Shown here piece after piece: positions 15,611 through 15,750 of a DNA stretch of 15,750 nucleotides. The notes beneath the pieces were generated by a model. It was not told where the DNA came from and did not search any database. It was given only the letters and a program-made list of their open reading frames with translations. This DNA is from REEB95 sp035934995. Its GTDB lineage: Bacteria > Pseudomonadota > Alphaproteobacteria > ATCC43930 > CGMCC-115725. Where the stretch lies: positions 1 through 15,750 of the forward strand of contig DASYXI010000018.1 of the NCBI GenBank assembly GCA_035934995.1. The letters are read 5' to 3'. Numbering within the stretch: position 1 is the stretch's first letter; the number at the start of each line of letters is the position of its first letter. A program made the translations under genes and the position numbers.

Positions 15611-15750
15611 ATGTCGAAAGCGAAATTTGAACGGAACAAGCCGCATTGCAATGTGGGGACGATCGGGCATGTGGACCACGGGAAGACGTCGCTGACGGCG
15701 GCGATCACGAAGGTCCTGGCGGAGACGGGTGGGGCGGTTTACACGGCCTA
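15611..15750 (+). CDS. tuf: Elongation factor Tu, N-terminal start (partial, 3' end outside window)
   Basis: The first 46 codons of the second EF-Tu gene are visible, beginning MSKAKFERNKPHCNVGTIGH. The P-loop GHVDHGKTSL lies at residues 19-28. GGAG at 15598-15601 is the ribosome site, nine bases before the ATG. Codon choice is unlike fusA: four of five glycines are GGG and none is GGC, six of six threonines are ACG, and five of six alanines are GCG. Its position after fusA makes it the str-operon (tufA-type) copy. The other tuf ends at position 141. Confidence 0.97.
   Translation, partial: MSKAKFERNKPHCNVGTIGHVDHGKTSLTAAITKVLAETGGAVYTA

Overview
This window is the core transcription/translation cluster of an alphaproteobacterium. 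It is GC-rich, with C/G-ending codons dominating most genes. The order is tuf end, tRNA-Trp, secE, nusG, rplK, rplA, rplJ, rplL, rpoB, rpoC, rpsL, rpsG, fusA, tuf start, all on the + strand. The alphaproteobacterial placement rests on this order, on protein wording in RpoB, RpoC, L10 and L1, and on a CTTGAC / CTATAT-like promoter upstream of rpoB. A Rhodospirillales-like relative is plausible, but I cannot name a genus.

Region 1 (1-2274): the last 47 codons of one EF-Tu gene, a tRNA-Trp with encoded CCA, then secE (protein export), nusG (transcription elongation factor) and rplK-rplA (L11, L1). Gaps are very short from secE to rplA. Region 2 (2275-3506): a 278-base untranslated stretch carrying two tandem hairpins and an L10-leader-type RNA, then rplJ-rplL, which encode the ribosomal stalk. 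Region 3 (3507-12348): a 245-base gap with a promoter candidate and four successive hairpins, then rpoB and rpoC, the two largest RNA polymerase subunits, closed by a strong intrinsic terminator. Region 4 (12349-15750): a promoter candidate and a long leader, then rpsL, rpsG, fusA and the start of a second tuf gene (the str operon).

The genes work together as growth-rate machinery: RNA polymerase core and its elongation factor, ribosomal proteins of the GTPase centre and decoding site, two translation GTPases, one tRNA and a translocon subunit. All complete genes look intact, and the conserved catalytic and metal-binding residues that I checked are present.

I see no mobile element, CRISPR array, defence system or undescribed gene system. 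The points worth a second look are an apparent insertion of about 50 residues in RpoC just after its active-site region, the chain of RNA hairpins before rpoB, the layered structure before rplJ, and codon use at the start of the right-hand tuf that differs sharply from its neighbours.
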